Positions 31,531 through 39,713 of a stretch of DNA of 45,509 nt are shown here, piece by piece. The notes under the pieces were generated by a model. The model was not told the origin of the DNA and searched no databases. It saw only the letters and a list, made by a program, of their open reading frames with translations. The position numbers and the translations under genes are program-made. The stretch spans positions 158,235-203,743 of the forward strand of contig MFUV01000010.1 of assembly GCA_001787005.1 (NCBI GenBank). Reading direction: 5' to 3'. Within the stretch, counting starts at the first letter, position 1, and each line of letters opens with the position of its first letter. The DNA is from Candidatus Nomurabacteria bacterium RIFCSPLOWO2_01_FULL_39_18 (GTDB taxonomy: Bacteria; Patescibacteriota; Minisyncoccia; Phycocordibacterales; UBA9973).

Positions 31531-34500
31531 ATGCAAAAAATATTATCTCGTTTGCTTTCGTTTGTATTTGTACTTGCACTCTTTGTACCAGCATACTTTG
31601 CTTTAGCTGATAATGGATCAGTCTTTATTGATACCATCAACGGCAACCCTCCAGGAAGCACATGTATCGCCGGTGCTATTACTGTCACTGGTCATGGAAT
31701 TGAGGGTTCTAACGGAGGACCATACCACCTTGATATTGATTGGGGAGATGGATTTATAACTACAATAGATCTTCCTAGTGGAGGTGATCATCCATTTACT
31801 TTCACCGCAACACACACCCCAACGCAAGTAACTACTACTTTTGGAGTTTTTCTATATCACGGAAGCAATAGTGGAAATGATGCTCATGCAGAAATTACTA
31901 CTTTTTGCGCTACTCCACCGACAACAGCTGTACTTACTGTCAAAAAACATGTTGTAAACGACAATGGTGGAGTAGCTACTGCTCCTAATTTCAACATGCA
32001 TGTTAAAAATTCTTCAAATGTTGAAGTACCAGATGGTGGCAACGGGGTTTCAAGTCCAACATCCGGATCTGAGACAGGAAAAGATTTTATTATTACTCCA
32101 GATGGAGGGATCTACACAGTAAGTGAAGACGCTCTCGTTGGTTATACGCAGACAGGAGCTGTCGGGGATTGTGCTACAACCCTTGTTGCTGGAAATAATT
32201 ATATTTGTACGATTACCAACGATGACAATGTTCCTCTGCCGTCGACCCTTACCCTAGTAAAAACAGTTACCAATGACAACGGCGGCACAGCAGTCACTGC
32301 TAACTTTCAAGGAAAAATTGATGGTGGGAACGTTCCCTGGGCATCTGCTCAAACAGTTTCTGCTGGAGCTCACACTGCTTCTGAAACAGGCCTAGCCGGA
32401 TATGCAGCCGGAGCATGGGGCGGAGATTGTGATGCTGATGGTTCCGTCACACTTCTAGCGGGTGAAAACAAAATTTGCACGATCACCAACGACGACCAGC
32501 AAGCATACATTGTTATAAATAAAATCGTTGTAAATGATAACGGTGGAGAAGCAAGTGCTAACGAATTCCTTTTGAAAGTTGATGGTAACGCAGTTTCAGA
32601 TGAGGTTGCATTCGCAGTTAACCCGGGCGCTCATGTAGCAAGCGAGACAAACATCCCCGGATACACGGCTGGGGCGTGGGGTGGAGACTGCGATCAAAAT
32701 GGCAATGTCACAGCTATTCTCGGTCAAACAAAAACTTGCATTATAACCAATAATGACCAAATGCCATCTCTTACTTTAAACAAGGAACTTGTGCAAGACA
32801 ATGGCGGAGATTTGTTTGATGATATTTTAGACTTTATTCTCTCCGCAACTGGACCTGTTAATCTTTCAGGCACAGACGGTGTCACAAGTGGAAATGATTT
32901 TGAAACTGGAGAATATGAACTTGGAGAGGATGGTCCTGCTGGATATACAGCAAGCACTTGGGAATGTACTGGCGGCTCACTCGAAGGCAATTCTCTCTCG
33001 ATCGCTCTTGGAGAAGAAGTTAACTGTACTATCGTCAATGACGACAACCAAGCAACTTTGACTGTAATTAAAGAAGTTGAAAACAATGACGGCGGAGAAT
33101 TAAATGCCGAAGATTTTACCCTTTATATTGACAGTGATGAAGTAACTTCCGGTACTGAAAATTCTCTTGATGCAGGCGAATATACTATAAGTGAAGATGA
33201 AGTTGATGGATATGTGGGCACTATCGGCGGAGACTGCGCGGCTGATGGATCTATCACCCTTTCTCCTGGAGAAGATGCGACTTGCACCATTACAAATGAC
33301 GATGTTGCGCCTGGGCTCACTGTTATTAAATCTGTAACCAACGACAACGGCGGAGAGCTTGAAGTCGCAGACTTCACACTTTATATTGATGCAAACATCG
33401 TTACAAGCGGAAATAGCAATGTGCTAGAAGCTGGCAGCTACGTTGTAAGCGAAGGTCCAGTATCAGGCTACGAAGGTACTATCGGCGGAGACTGTGATGA
33501 AAATGGAAATGTAACACTCGATGTTGGCGACACAAAAGTCTGCACCATTACGAATGATGATGTTGCGCCATCTCTTACACTTGTAAAACAAGTTGTGAAT
33601 GACAACGGCGGAGACGCAGATGAAGTAGACTGGGCACTCTCTGCAAATGGCGATAACGAAAGTCCTTCAAATATCTCTGGCGCGGGAGGAGTTATAAGCG
33701 ATGAAACTTTCCAAGCAGATACATACACACTTTCTGAGACAAGCGGTCCAGATGGCTACGAAGCAGGTGAATGGTCTTGTGTTAAAGATTCAGTACCCGT
33801 TCTTGGCAATACTGTTACCCTATCTATCGGTCAAAGTGCGACTTGTACTATAGTAAACGATGACATCGCGCCATCTTTAACCTTAGACAAAGAAGTTATA
33901 AATGATGACAATGGAGATGAAAGCGCTTCTGCTTGGGAACTCACTGCTTCTGGCCCAACTCCAATCTCTGGAGAAGGTAACGCCTCAAGTGGCGATGACT
34001 TCGATGCTGGCACTTACACGCTCTCTGAAAGTGGTCCCGACGGCTATACCGCGAGCGACTGGCTCTGCATTGGTGGCACTCAAGAAGGCAGCACTATCAC
34101 CCTAGCATTGGGAGAGTCTGCAGAATGTACTATCACCAATGACGACAATGAACCAGAAACAGGAACTATCGTTATAGTGAAAAATGTTGAAGGCGAAGAT
34201 GATACTTTCAGTTTTGAAAATAATTTTGTAGAAGGCTTAATCCAGATCACTACAGTACAGGGCACAGGTTCAGAGACATTCTCTGGCCTCACACCTGGAG
34301 TTTACTCGCTTGCTGAAATTGTGCCAGAGGGATGGGATCTCGCGAGTGCTGTCTGTTCAGATGAATCCAATCCTGCTTCTATCGGTCTTGGCGGAGATGA
34401 AACAGTTACCTGCATCTTCACAAATACGGCAGAAGAAGTAACACAGTGTTCTGACCAAGGTGATAATGACGATGATGAACTTATAGATTCCGCTGATCCT

Positions 34501-35016
34501 GGCTGTCACACCGACAATGACCCGAATAATTCTGAATCATATGATGCAAACGATGATGACGAAGGCAATGATGATGATAATAACACGACAACCTCCACTT
34601 CAGGAAGCCGTAGAACCTCTCAAGGTCGAGTCTTGGGCGCTACGACAGAGCTCTGCACTTGGAATGTGGACACCTACATGCGCAAAGGATACAAGAATGA
34701 TCAGAGCCAAGTTATGATATTGCAACAAGATTTATTGAATGGCTACCTGAATTCAGGGCTTGTGGTTGACGGATTATTCGGTCCCCTAACTGAAGCTGCC
34801 GTAAAAGCTTTCCAAGTAGCAAAGAAAGACAGAATCCTAGCTCCTTGGGGTTTAACGCTTCCAACAGGCATCTTCTATAAGACGACTTTAGTCGAAGCTA
34901 AGAATACAATCTGCCCAGATGTTATTCTGCCGATTCCAACGGACTTGATTAACTGGAGCCAGAACCCAGGTCAAGTTCCTCCTCCAGTAGCTTCTGTTAT
35001 TTCTGCTACGCAATAA
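31531..35016 (+). CDS. Giant surface protein with nine SpaA/Cna-B-like repeats and C-terminal anchor
   Basis: 1161 aa. Signal peptide at residues 1-26. Residues 28-130 are a PKD-like domain (IDWGDGF). Nine tandem prealbumin-like domains start near residues 133, 238, 325, 412, 507, 594, 679, 780 and 877. Each begins L-T-V-x-K...NDNGG and nearly all end C-T-I-x-N-D-D. The early Lys, a mid SE and the closing Asn are the residues that form isopeptide bonds in Cna-B/SpaA domains. Each repeat also has two Cys that could pair. One Asp-rich DPGCHTD module follows at 972-1010, then a Ser/Thr linker, then a peptidoglycan-binding-like C-terminus (DGLFGPLTEAAVKAFQ). No LPxTG motif is seen. Likely a fibre-like adhesin. 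Confidence 0.85.
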   Translation: MQKILSRLLSFVFVLALFVPAYFALADNGSVFIDTINGNPPGSTCIAGAITVTGHGIEGSNGGPYHLDIDWGDGFITTIDLPSGGDHPFTFTATHTPTQVTTTFGVFLYHGSNSGNDAHAEITTFCATPPTTAVLTVKKHVVNDNGGVATAPNFNMHVKNSSNVEVPDGGNGVSSPTSGSETGKDFIITPDGGIYTVSEDALVGYTQTGAVGDCATTLVAGNNYICTITNDDNVPLPSTLTLVKTVTNDNGGTAVTANFQGKIDGGNVPWASAQTVSAGAHTASETGLAGYAAGAWGGDCDADGSVTLLAGENKICTITNDDQQAYIVINKIVVNDNGGEASANEFLLKVDGNAVSDEVAFAVNPGAHVASETNIPGYTAGAWGGDCDQNGNVTAILGQTKTCIITNNDQMPSLTLNKELVQDNGGDLFDDILDFILSATGPVNLSGTDGVTSGNDFETGEYELGEDGPAGYTASTWECTGGSLEGNSLSIALGEEVNCTIVNDDNQATLTVIKEVENNDGGELNAEDFTLYIDSDEVTSGTENSLDAGEYTISEDEVDGYVGTIGGDCAADGSITLSPGEDATCTITNDDVAPGLTVIKSVTNDNGGELEVADFTLYIDANIVTSGNSNVLEAGSYVVSEGPVSGYEGTIGGDCDENGNVTLDVGDTKVCTITNDDVAPSLTLVKQVVNDNGGDADEVDWALSANGDNESPSNISGAGGVISDETFQADTYTLSETSGPDGYEAGEWSCVKDSVPVLGNTVTLSIGQSATCTIVNDDIAPSLTLDKEVINDDNGDESASAWELTASGPTPISGEGNASSGDDFDAGTYTLSESGPDGYTASDWLCIGGTQEGSTITLALGESAECTITNDDNEPETGTIVIVKNVEGEDDTFSFENNFVEGLIQITTVQGTGSETFSGLTPGVYSLAEIVPEGWDLASAVCSDESNPASIGLGGDETVTCIFTNTAEEVTQCSDQGDNDDDELIDSADPGCHTDNDPNNSESYDANDDDEGNDDDNNTTTSTSGSRRTSQGRVLGATTELCTWNVDTYMRKGYKNDQSQVMILQQDLLNGYLNSGLVVDGLFGPLTEAAVKAFQVAKKDRILAPWGLTLPTGIFYKTTLVEAKNTICPDVILPIPTDLINWSQNPGQVPPPVASVISATQ

Positions 35017-35043
35017 ATCTGTAAATCCGGGAAAGATTATTCC

Positions 35044-35079
35044 ACAAAACCCCTCCGGCTTGAGTCGGAGGGGTTTTGT
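35044..35079. terminator. Strong bidirectional terminator
   Basis: Perfect 14-bp arms ACAAAACCCCTCCG and CGGAGGGGTTTTGT around an 8-nt loop, 28 nt after the 1161-aa gene. Confidence 0.93.
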
Positions 35080-35137
35080 GTTGTGTAATTCCTGCAAATA
35101 CTTTAAAATTAGTACATCAGCAGATGTTATTATAATA

Positions 35138-35166
35138 TTGACACTGTGCCTAAAATAATGTATAAT
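35138..35166 (+). promoter_or_regulatory. Consensus promoter with +1 at the start codon of the CAP gene
   Basis: TTGACA at 35138-35143, exactly 17 bp, TATAAT at 35161-35166, then 6 nt and ATG 35173. All elements are consensus, so the transcript should start at or within a base of the ATG. Confidence 0.88.
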
Positions 35167-35172
35167 TAAAAG

Positions 35173-36225
35173 ATGTTAAAATTCTTAGAGAAAGTAGTCC
35201 ATACGGTAATCCCCCACGAAAAGAATAGAAATGTCCCGCATCTGCTTCAAAAGAAATTCGTCGCCCTCCTTTCCGTACTTATCGTGGTCCTTTTTTATTT
35301 CAATCAGAATAACTTCGAGATTATACGAGAACTCAATTTAACTGGAGCAGTGTATCCGGGCGTTCTGGCTGACCTCACTAATAAAGACCGCGCAATTGAA
35401 GGAATGCCCGATCTAGCATGGAGCGACACCCTCGAGAATGCCGCGAGAATGAAAGCGGAAGATATGATACAAAACAGCTATTTCGCGCATACTAGTCCTT
35501 CCGGCGTTACTCCTTGGTATTGGCTGACGAAAGCCAACTACAGTTTCGTGTATGCTGGAGAAAATCTAGCGATAGACTTCAGAGAATCATCCAGGGTAGA
35601 GAAGGCTTGGCTTGATTCCCCTACCCACAGAGCCAATGTGCTTAGCCCTCGTTTTACTGAAATGGGTATCATGGCTCTAGACGGATCCTTTGAAGGAAGA
35701 AACACGACTTTCGTTGTTGAATATTTCGGCAAACCTATAGCATTTGCATTGCCTGAAACAAACACAAATACAGTAACATCTGAAACCACCGCATCGCTAG
35801 TGAAACCTGGAGCGGAGCTAGAGCCAGAAGTCGCTGGCGTTTCGGCTGAAAATTCTAAAACAGAAACACCGAAGGTAGAAACACCAAAAGTGGTGCCAGT
35901 CAAAATAATCGAAGAGAAGGATGAACCTACAGCCAAATTTGTCGTCGCGCAAAATATAGATTTAGTGGATAAATCAATACCAGAGAGCTTGAACCCGGGA
36001 GAAAATAAACCTCTCTCCACCTGGTATACACGCCTTATTGTAAGCCCTACCAATGCGATCAAAACCATCTATAGCACTATCTTGGGATTGATCTTGATGG
36101 CAATGATGCTCATGGTCTCCAAGGAATATCAAAGACACCACACCAAGCATCTAGTAATGGGCTTAATGCTAATGGCTTTAATCGGAGTATCCCTTTACTT
36201 CCTAAATTCTCCGGTGTTCGTTTAA
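35173..36225 (+). CDS. CAP/SCP-domain membrane-anchored protein
   Basis: 350 aa. A signal anchor lies at about residues 30-47. The CAP domain (cysteine-rich secretory protein fold) covers about 60-195, with LVWS-like LAWSDTLENAARMKAEDM, YFAHTSPSGVTPWYW, AGENLAIDF and WLDSPTHRANVLSP. The two His, in FAHTSP and THRANVL, and nearby Glu residues line the conserved cavity. Many bacterial CAP proteins are extracellular, and their activities are mostly unknown. A Pro/Thr/Glu-rich linker (about 200-290) leads to two C-terminal membrane segments (303-323, 329-347). The promoter is consensus and leaderless. Confidence 0.88.
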   Translation: MLKFLEKVVHTVIPHEKNRNVPHLLQKKFVALLSVLIVVLFYFNQNNFEIIRELNLTGAVYPGVLADLTNKDRAIEGMPDLAWSDTLENAARMKAEDMIQNSYFAHTSPSGVTPWYWLTKANYSFVYAGENLAIDFRESSRVEKAWLDSPTHRANVLSPRFTEMGIMALDGSFEGRNTTFVVEYFGKPIAFALPETNTNTVTSETTASLVKPGAELEPEVAGVSAENSKTETPKVETPKVVPVKIIEEKDEPTAKFVVAQNIDLVDKSIPESLNPGENKPLSTWYTRLIVSPTNAIKTIYSTILGLILMAMMLMVSKEYQRHHTKHLVMGLMLMALIGVSLYFLNSPVFV

Positions 36226-36231
36226 TCAACC

Positions 36232-36342
36232 TTATCTAGCCTTTTTCGCAAGCATGGCTCGCTTGATCGCCAGCCTTTTCTTGGTCTTATGAGACCGTCT
36301 TGATTTCTTTTTTGGACTAAGTGTTGTGCCTCGTTTTGCCAT
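36232..36342 (-). CDS. Very small basic protein, 36 aa
   Basis: The minus strand from ATG 36342 reads MAKRGTTLSPKKKSRRSHKT, then KKRLAIKRAMLAKKAR and a TAA at 36232-36234. Half of the residues are Lys or Arg and there is no acidic residue. The size and composition are those of small ribosomal or other rRNA-binding proteins. I do not recognise a specific family. TATAAT at 36380-36385 (minus strand, GG before it) gives a leader of about 32 nt. A 14-bp palindrome (36365-36378) overlies the predicted start of transcription. It lies immediately after a RelE-like module, on the same strand. Confidence 0.55.
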   Translation of the reverse strand: MAKRGTTLSPKKKSRRSHKTKKRLAIKRAMLAKKAR

Positions 36343-36364
36343 ATAATTTTTGTTAATAATAATC

Positions 36365-36378
36365 TAGCTATATAGCTA
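36365..36378. promoter_or_regulatory. 14-bp perfect palindrome near the small basic gene promoter
   Basis: TAGCTATATAGCTA, immediately downstream of the minus-strand -10 at 36380-36385. It could be an operator for the adjacent toxin-antitoxin antitoxin or another regulator. Confidence 0.4.
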
Positions 36379-36392
36379 TATTATACCCTAAA

Positions 36393-36656
36393 TCAAAAAA
36401 ACCTGTAAATATCCTTATGGTGCCCTATGTATAAAAAAGTCGTAGAATCTCCTTCGAAATGAAAAACAATTCGATATGTTCCATCGACACGAAAACTCCA
36501 AAGATTATTTTTCTTTGGCATCAACTTTTCTGTATTGAGTGATGGGTAAAAAATATTTTCTTGAAAAATTCTTTCCTGTCTTTCTGCTTTGAGTTTTATA
36601 ATGGAAGGAAGATTTTTATATAGAGAAACAAACTTTTTCGTATAAAATATCTTCAT
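36393..36656 (-). CDS. RelE/ParE-superfamily toxin
   Basis: 87 aa. It matches the small RelE/YafQ-like fold: MKIFYTKKFVSLYKNLPSII, basic central helix, then NLWSFRVDGTYRIVFHFEGD and IGHHKDIYRFF. The late Arg (SFRVDGTYRI) and the terminal HHKDIY segment are the positions used for mRNA cleavage in related toxins. A 65-aa gene starts upstream on the same strand with 8 nt between them, the usual antitoxin-toxin order. Function as an mRNA interferase is inferred. Confidence 0.85.
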   Translation of the reverse strand: MKIFYTKKFVSLYKNLPSIIKLKAERQERIFQENIFYPSLNTEKLMPKKNNLWSFRVDGTYRIVFHFEGDSTTFLYIGHHKDIYRFF

Positions 36657-36664
36657 AACAACAA

Positions 36665-36862
36665 TTACCTAAAATCTCTAAGATTTTTCCCTCTTACCAG
36701 CTTTCTGGATTTCATTTCACGGATAGACTGACTTAAATCCTTCAGAAATTTGGGTTGGAAAAGACCAAGTGAACCGGCAATCCTTTCAAGCGCAGACAAA
36801 TCAACACTCACAGAGTATTTTTTGGAAATTGGATTTTTGGTTGTTATTGTCATCAGATTCAT
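36665..36862 (-). CDS. Antitoxin of the RelE-like pair
   Basis: 65 aa. The first 20 residues contain an Arc/AbrB-like beta segment (SKKYSVSVDLSALERIAGSL), followed by a charged helical tail (FLKDLSQSIREMKSRK) that could wrap the toxin. It has no further recognisable family mark. A TAATAT ends 6 nt before ATG 36862, so the mRNA should be leaderless. It is 8 nt upstream of the toxin gene. Confidence 0.7.
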   Translation of the reverse strand: MNLMTITTKNPISKKYSVSVDLSALERIAGSLGLFQPKFLKDLSQSIREMKSRKLVRGKNLRDFR

Positions 36863-36974
36863 AACTCTATATTATCAAATCTTGCAAAAAAGAGCAAATC
36901 AAGGAAAATCGAAAAACTTCCAAAAACTTTGGAAAAATATATGGGGGCTCTTAATTGGTGAGAGATGTAAAAAA

Positions 36975-37583
36975 TTAAAGTTTATCTAGAAGACCCTTAC
37001 CCGGGGCACGGGGTTGACCTTTCATTTCAGTCGACACATTAGTGAAATCTATACCCATTTTTTTCATCTTTGCTCTCCCGGGTTCCAATTTTTGTTTTAT
37101 CTCACTTAGTGCCTCATCGGCTTTCCTGTGCATGGCTACGGTTGCCATAGGAGAATCGATTTTTGCAAGTTCTCTTTCGCCCATTGGTTGACCTCTATTT
37201 TTAAAATTATTTTCAATATCCATCCCTACGAGCTTGACTTCCCTTTCTGAGAACTTTTCAAGATTGTCCAGATTTATTTTTATCAACACAGCACCACCTT
37301 TCATTGATGCCATGATGGCGCGTTTTTTAGTATCTTCGGTTGCCTTTAGATACTCTTCAAAAAATATCTCTTCTTTTTTGATTAAGTTCACAGTCTCCAC
37401 TCTGCGTTTTTCAATTTCGTCAAGTTGCTCTTTGATATATGGCTCGATGTCCTTTAACTCTTCTGAAATATCTTTTCTAGCTTGACCAGGCGCAACTCCC
37501 TCGAGAACTTTAGCACCGATAGCAACACCAGCAACTTTAACAACGTCCCCCGTAATTTCTCTTAGAAATGTTCGTCTATCCAT
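36975..37583 (-). CDS. Hypothetical protein with a twin-arginine-like N-terminus
   Basis: 202 aa. It begins MDRRTFLREITGDVVKVAGV, which matches the RRxFL core of a twin-arginine signal followed by a modest hydrophobic stretch ending near GAKV. The rest is charged and helical, with coiled-coil-like stretches (residues 40-75, 100-130). No enzymatic motif is seen. It starts 11 nt after the upstream gene, so the two are co-transcribed. Whether it is exported is unknown, since no tat genes are in this window. The family is not recognised. Confidence 0.6.
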   Translation of the reverse strand: MDRRTFLREITGDVVKVAGVAIGAKVLEGVAPGQARKDISEELKDIEPYIKEQLDEIEKRRVETVNLIKKEEIFFEEYLKATEDTKKRAIMASMKGGAVLIKINLDNLEKFSEREVKLVGMDIENNFKNRGQPMGERELAKIDSPMATVAMHRKADEALSEIKQKLEPGRAKMKKMGIDFTNVSTEMKGQPRAPGKGLLDKL

Positions 37584-37594
37584 ATTATTTAGAA

Positions 37595-38059
37595 TTATTT
37601 TTTTCCGTATACAGGGTTCTGCCTTTTAAGCATTTCCGCATTTCTTATTTCTCTCAATTCTTCTTCCCCTAATCCTGTTTTTTGAACAACTTTTGCTATA
37701 ATTCTTATTCTATCTTCAACCGTCAATGAGTCTTCTTTTTGTGAGCCACCTTTTTCTGGAAGTACTATGCCTAAAAGTTCGTCAACGATTTTATTATAAT
37801 CACCAGTGAATACATCCTTTTTGTCTTTATTTTCTCTTAAACTTTGCACTATAGAAGTATATTGATTTTCATAATCAAGTTCTTGCGCAAGCTTTTTCTG
37901 CGCAACCGAAAGAGCTTCCCTTGGATTTTTAATATCCCCAAAAGAAGCAGATGGATTGCGTCCACGTTCTCTTTGTCTTTCCCCGTGCGTTACAACATAA
38001 TTTGGGTTATCTTTGCCTTTATCTTACCCTAAATTAAACATTTCGGTTTTTGTTTTCAT
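37595..38059 (-). pseudogene. Hypothetical gene interrupted by an ochre codon
   Basis: From ATG 38059 the frame reads MKTKTEMFNLG, then TAA at 38024-38026, then DKGKDNPNYVVTHGERQRER and onward without interruption to the stop at 37595 (155 codons). The part after the stop is charged and helical. The longest intact frame begins at GTG 37849 (84 aa), but upstream residues (NPREALSVAQKKLAQELDYE) look like real coding sequence. Either a nonsense mutation broke the gene or translation starts at an internal codon. A run of nine C at 38094-38102 lies just upstream. The family is not recognised. Confidence 0.55.
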
Positions 38060-38132
38060 ATTTTTTATATTTAAATAATAATACCTAAATTGTACCCCCC
38101 CCAACAGCGAAAGTCAAACGAGTTGGGATTAA

Positions 38133-38167
38133 GCTAAAAAGACCATCTTTTAGATGGTCTTTTTAGC
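38133..38167. terminator. Strong bidirectional terminator
   Basis: Perfect 15-bp arms GCTAAAAAGACCATC and GATGGTCTTTTTAGC with a TTTTA loop. It follows the TSP3 protein gene (minus strand, stop at 38183). Confidence 0.93.
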
Positions 38168-38182
38168 AACGTGAGCTTAAGC

Positions 38183-38998
38183 TTAGTTGCCACTTCCGCT
38201 ACCGCTGTTGTCATCGTCGTCCTTTTCATCATCGTCTACACCGTCGTTATCATCGTCCTCATCCTCATCGTCGTCCACGCCGTCGTTATCATCGTCCTCA
38301 TCCTCATCATCATCCTTATCGTCGTTGTCATGATTGCGAGGTTTTAAGTCGCTAGTGTCGGGTATGCCATCGTTGTCATCATCCCTATCCCGCGAATCCC
38401 GGATGCCATCGTTGTCATGATCTCCATGTTTCCCATCTGTGCTGTCGTCCACTCCGTCATCGTCGTCATCGGAATCTTGGTCATCGTCCACTCCGTCATT
38501 GTCATGATCATGAGGCTTCAGGTCACTACTGTCCGGTGTGCCATCGTTGTCGTCATCGGAATCTTGTTCATCAGAAATACCATCATGGTCATGATCGATT
38601 TTCCTTCCCCACTTGCGGATTATCTTGGCATCAACCTCGAAACTTCCATCGGACAGAACAGTCCCAAGCACGCCAACGAAATCCCCTTCCTGAAAATCAG
38701 TCAGGGCATTGTTCAAACTCATCACTTTTGTGGTTGGAAGCTTGTTCACAGTCCAATTGCCTCCCCAGCTTTTGACAGTTAGAGAATCGGAGTCTGGGAT
38801 TCCCACCACCTCGCCGCGCAGAAGAACATTGCCATTCGGCCCAATATTAAGAATCATAGGGCTTACACCGCCCAAAGATGGTGATCCGGGACCGGAAGAG
38901 ATTGAAAGCGACTCTGCCGGTAATGCTCCAATACCCACCACTCCGGCTACTACAAGTATAGAAGCAAACAAACCAAACATTAAATTTTTATTTATCAT
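38183..38998 (-). CDS. Secreted protein with thrombospondin type 3 calcium repeats
   Basis: 271 aa. A signal peptide occupies residues 1-29. Residues 50-130 form a DUF5666-like beta domain (LRGEVVGIPDSDSLTVKSWG, FQEGDFVGVLGTVLSDGSFE). The second half is a run of Asp-rich repeats (DHDGISDEQDSDDDNDGTPD and variants), the thrombospondin type 3 pattern in which Asp side chains bind calcium. The C-terminal 60 residues are almost pure Asp, Glu, Asn and Gly and end in GSGSGN. It should fold only when calcium is present. There is no visible anchor, so it may be released or bind the surface through calcium. Confidence 0.82.
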   Translation of the reverse strand: MINKNLMFGLFASILVVAGVVGIGALPAESLSISSGPGSPSLGGVSPMILNIGPNGNVLLRGEVVGIPDSDSLTVKSWGGNWTVNKLPTTKVMSLNNALTDFQEGDFVGVLGTVLSDGSFEVDAKIIRKWGRKIDHDHDGISDEQDSDDDNDGTPDSSDLKPHDHDNDGVDDDQDSDDDDDGVDDSTDGKHGDHDNDGIRDSRDRDDDNDGIPDTSDLKPRNHDNDDKDDDEDEDDDNDGVDDDEDEDDDNDGVDDDEKDDDDNSGSGSGN

Positions 38999-39123
38999 AA
39001 AATGAAAATTAATCTACTAATAAAAGCCATTAAATATCCGACTGAATTTTAACGGACTACTTGTACTATTATATACTAAAAGCAAGCAAGGGCAACTCTA
39101 AGATAAACCCATTACTGAAAGCT

Positions 39124-39648
39124 TTATTGTTTTTTAAGCCACTCGATCATTTTCTCAAAAGTTGTTTTGCCTGCTTCCCCATCAGAGGGCAATCCTGACG
39201 CCTTCTGGAATCCCATTACCGCCTTTTGTGTACTTGCGCCATAGTCGTTGTCCACCCTGTTTGAGGTACCATTATAAATATTCAGAAACTTCTGAATAGT
39301 GCCTACTCTGGTGCCACGAGATTTGAGCTTAATAACTACATTGTCTGTTATAAGCTTCTCTAACTCGTCTATGAGAACCTGATGTTCATACACCGGCGCT
39401 ACCGTTCCCGGCTGTATGTTTTGCTCTTCGCTTGGCGCAGGCTTTTCTTCTGGCTGATATTGACTAAGCTCATTTTTAAGACTCTCTACCTCTGTTTTTA
39501 ATTCTTCGTTTTCTTTTTGAAGCTGTTCTATCTTCTCTCTCGCTGCGTGTTCGGTGCCAGACTCTATGCTGACCAGAGACCAATATCCGAGGAGACCTAC
39601 CGCCACTAAGCCAACAATCGCGAATATTGTAAATTTAAAATTTTCCAT
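39124..39648 (-). CDS. Membrane-anchored peptidoglycan-binding protein
   Basis: 174 aa. A signal anchor is at residues 7-26, then a coiled coil (30-65, REKIEQLQKENEELKTEVES), a Pro/Glu linker, and a C-terminal PG_binding_1 domain (IKLKSRGTRVGTIQKFLNIY, DNDYGASTQKAVMGFQKASG). The domain binds the peptide part of cell wall or supports lytic enzymes, so the protein can bridge membrane and wall. TAAAAT preceded by TTTTTTGG ends 7 nt before the ATG. Its wall-binding module is related in form to the C-termini of the two giant surface proteins. Confidence 0.87.
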   Translation of the reverse strand: MENFKFTIFAIVGLVAVGLLGYWSLVSIESGTEHAAREKIEQLQKENEELKTEVESLKNELSQYQPEEKPAPSEEQNIQPGTVAPVYEHQVLIDELEKLITDNVVIKLKSRGTRVGTIQKFLNIYNGTSNRVDNDYGASTQKAVMGFQKASGLPSDGEAGKTTFEKMIEWLKKQ

Positions 39649-39713
39649 CCCTGTTATTTTACCAAAAAATTATTAATTTTAAAAGCAAATATAAATAAAG
39701 TATGAATTAAAAA

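Noticed and set aside
31924-34440. Possible CRISPR array in the repeat-rich region
   Set aside because: Repeats are protein domains of about 255-310 nt with codon-level divergence, without identical short repeats or unique spacers. No cas genes are present.
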